A stretch of 7,798 nucleotides of DNA from Candidatus Zipacnadia bacterium (lineage in GTDB: Bacteria; Armatimonadota; Zipacnadia; Zipacnadales; Zipacnadaceae). The notes beneath the pieces are model-generated. The model saw nothing but the letters and a program-made list of their open reading frames with translations. It had not been told where the DNA came from and made no database searches. The stretch covers positions 1-7,798 of the forward strand of contig JALGTI010000137.1 in the NCBI GenBank assembly GCA_029821455.1. Reading direction: 5' to 3'. Both the position numbers and the translations under genes were made by a program. Below are positions 6,622 to 7,798 of this stretch, piece by piece. The stretch's first letter is position 1. Each line of letters opens with the position of its first letter.

Positions 6622-7257
6622 ATGCTTTTGCAGCTATTTCAGCAGCATCTTCCTCCGGGCGAGCTACTAGCCCGGCTACTGACTGCGCTGGTTGCAGTGA
6701 CCATCGCCATTACGGTGCACGAATTTGCCCACGCCTGGCGGGCTGACAGAGCTGGCGACCCCACACCACGCCAACACGGCCGCCTGTCCCTGTATCCCTG
6801 GGTCCACTACGACCCAATCGGGAGCACCATGTTTCTCCTGCTTGGGCTTGGTTGGGCGAAGCCGGTGCCGATTAATCCGGTGATGTTCAAGCGCCCGCGC
6901 TACGATGGGATTATGGTCGCCCTCTGGGGGCCGTTGTCTAACTTGATTACTGCCGTCGTGTTTGCTCTGCCCCTTCGACTGGGCTTCGCCGGGCAATATG
7001 CCGGGGTTCTCAGCACGATAGTTTTTCTCAACCTACTGCTAGCGTTCTTCAACCTGATCCCAATCCCCCCATTGGACGGCTCACATATTCTGAGTGGGTT
7101 GCTGCCTCCGGACAAAGCACGTCGCTTCGCAATCTTCGGTGCGCGATGGGGCATATTGATACTGCTGGTCTTGATCTTCACGCCTATACTTGAGATCATC
7201 ATTTTTATGCCCGTGAAGATATTGCTTGGGCTCCTGACCGGGCACCTGTGGTATTGA
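6622..7257 (+). CDS. Site-2 protease family membrane metalloprotease (peptidase M50)
   Basis: This 211-residue integral membrane protein belongs to the small stand-alone M50 proteases, which cut substrates within the membrane using zinc. The zinc-binding HEFAH is at 33-37, at the end of the first hydrophobic segment (about 16-32). The third ligand motif NLIPIPPLDG is at 144-153, with D152 the expected ligand. Further hydrophobic stretches lie near 68-80, 95-120, 125-143 and 170-205. There is no PDZ or CBS domain, unlike RseP or SpoIVFB-type members, and the length is normal for this subgroup. The substrate is unknown. The gene lies 13 nt after the tRNA nucleotidyltransferase gene. The nearest Shine-Dalgarno-like AGG (6607-6609) is weak and 12 nt away, so translation may be coupled to the preceding gene. 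Active-site motifs are complete; I am sure of the family but not the role. Confidence 0.93.
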   Translation: MLLQLFQQHLPPGELLARLLTALVAVTIAITVHEFAHAWRADRAGDPTPRQHGRLSLYPWVHYDPIGSTMFLLLGLGWAKPVPINPVMFKRPRYDGIMVALWGPLSNLITAVVFALPLRLGFAGQYAGVLSTIVFLNLLLAFFNLIPIPPLDGSHILSGLLPPDKARRFAIFGARWGILILLVLIFTPILEIIIFMPVKILLGLLTGHLWY

Positions 7258-7265
7258 TTCGCAGG

Positions 7266-7271
7266 TATACT
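7266..7271 (+). promoter_or_regulatory. Possible -10 box before the nucleotidyltransferase gene
   Basis: TATACT matches five of six bases of TATAAT and lies in the 39-nt gap before the next start. I find no -35 box at 16-18 nt upstream and no extended -10 TG, so it is a weak candidate; read-through from the upstream genes is equally possible. Confidence 0.2.
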
Positions 7272-7283
7272 TACTTGGATGCC

Positions 7284-7289
7284 AGGAGA
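7284..7289 (+). promoter_or_regulatory. Ribosome binding site fixing the nucleotidyltransferase start
   Basis: AGGAGA is followed by a 7-nt spacer and ATG 7297. An in-frame ATG at 7279 lies upstream of this motif and has no comparable site, so 7297 is the better start (MQIKKAIILCAG). Confidence 0.8.
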
Positions 7290-7296
7290 CGTTTCG

Positions 7297-7798
7297 ATGC
7301 AGATTAAGAAGGCTATCATCCTGTGCGCAGGCCAGGGCACTCGCCTGCGACCCTTAACCTACTCACGCCCCAAGGCGCTACTACCCGTTGCCGGGCGGCC
7401 CGTACTGGACTGGATCCTGGCTGACATCGCCGCCGCTGGCGTTGAGCTGGCCTGCATCGTTGTCAGCCCCAACTGCCAGCAGGCCATCGCCGACTATGTG
7501 GGAGGTGGCGAACGTTGGGGTTTGAGCCTGGAGCTTGCCATCCAAGACCCTCCACTGGGACTAGCTCACGCGACTGCGATGGGCCGCGACTTCGCCGGCG
7601 ATGACCCCTTCCTGCTCTATCTGGGCGATCGCAGCCTTCGCGGATGGCGGTGATGTCGCCTCCGTGATGGTCAAGCCCGTATCCGACCCCCGGGCGTATG
7701 GGATTGTGGAGATGGAAGGTGAGCGCGTGGTGCGGCTGGTCGAGAAGCCTCAGCAGCCGACCAGCGACCTCGCCATCATTGGTGTGTATGCCTTCACA
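7297..7798 (+). pseudogene. Sugar-phosphate nucleotidyltransferase, frameshifted, 3' end outside window
   Basis: The product resembles glucose-1-phosphate thymidylyl/uridylyl/guanylyltransferases (NTP_transferase family), which join a sugar-1-phosphate to a nucleoside triphosphate to make an NDP-sugar for envelope glycans. From ATG 7297 the signature LCAGQGTRLRPLTYSRPKAL is intact, followed by LPVAGRPVLDW and LLYLGD, with D111 the expected metal-binding Asp. After that Asp the frame runs into eight unrelated codons and TGA at 7651-7653 (118 residues). The conserved sequence resumes in the next frame from about 7628 (IAAFADGGDVASVMVKPV, then SDPRAYGIVEMEGE, LVEKPQQPTSDLAIIGVYAFT) and stays open to the window end. 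Compared with relatives such as StrD (from memory), about 32 nt are missing, including the Asn of GDN. As read, the gene would not make a working enzyme. A real mutation and an assembly error are both possible. The nucleotide and sugar specificity cannot be set. Confidence 0.8.

Noticed and set aside
7279..7296. ATG 7279 as the start of the nucleotidyltransferase
   Set aside because: The strong AGGAGA motif lies inside this extension and is placed for ATG 7297, which also gives the usual short N-terminus before the signature motif.

Overview
This is a GC-rich bacterial chromosomal segment that looks like ordinary housekeeping and cell-envelope DNA. I see no phage, insertion sequence, CRISPR array, tRNA, rRNA, toxin-antitoxin pair or defence locus. 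The host cannot be named from the sequence. Ig-like domains plus a copper-amine-oxidase-like domain in one secreted protein, a lipobox lipoprotein and good sigma-70-type promoters would suit Armatimonadota or some Bacillota-related lineages, but that is a guess.

Layout. (1) Positions 3-2417, plus strand: proA (start just outside the window) then proB, the two proline-biosynthesis enzymes that turn glutamate into glutamate-5-semialdehyde. The order is the reverse of the common proB-proA order. (2) Positions 2434-2469: a strong hairpin between convergent genes, probably a two-way terminator. (3) Positions 2502-2780, minus strand: a 92-residue lipoprotein with a run of seven prolines and a very Glu-rich tail. 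It has its own promoter (TTCACA-17-TATAAT) and a Shine-Dalgarno sequence that fixes its start at the second ATG. (4) Positions 2781-3172: a divergent control region carrying that promoter, a plus-strand promoter (TTGACT-17-TATTCT) and a G-rich leader of about 160 nt. (5) Positions 3173-5209: a 678-residue secreted protein with a signal peptide, two Ig-like domains, a long Pro/Ala/Thr-rich linker with an internal duplication, and a C-terminal copper-amine-oxidase-like domain. A textbook terminator follows at 5238-5269. (6) Positions 5304-7798: a closely spaced plus-strand run of a tRNA nucleotidyltransferase/poly(A) polymerase-family protein, a small M50 site-2 protease and a sugar-phosphate nucleotidyltransferase cut by the window end.

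How they work together. ProB makes glutamyl-5-phosphate, which is unstable, and ProA reduces it, so joint expression is expected. The lipoprotein and the Ig-domain protein are both exported and share a divergent promoter region, which hints at an envelope role but does not prove one. The last three genes share a strand and short gaps but no obvious pathway.

The most notable point is that the nucleotidyltransferase reading frame is broken. Its conserved sequence continues in another frame after what looks like a deletion of about 32 nt between short GCGAT repeats. Second-rank points are unusual residues at conserved sites in the tRNA nucleotidyltransferase, ProB and ProA, and a possible G-quadruplex in the leader of the large secreted protein. 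I did not find a convincing new biological system here.
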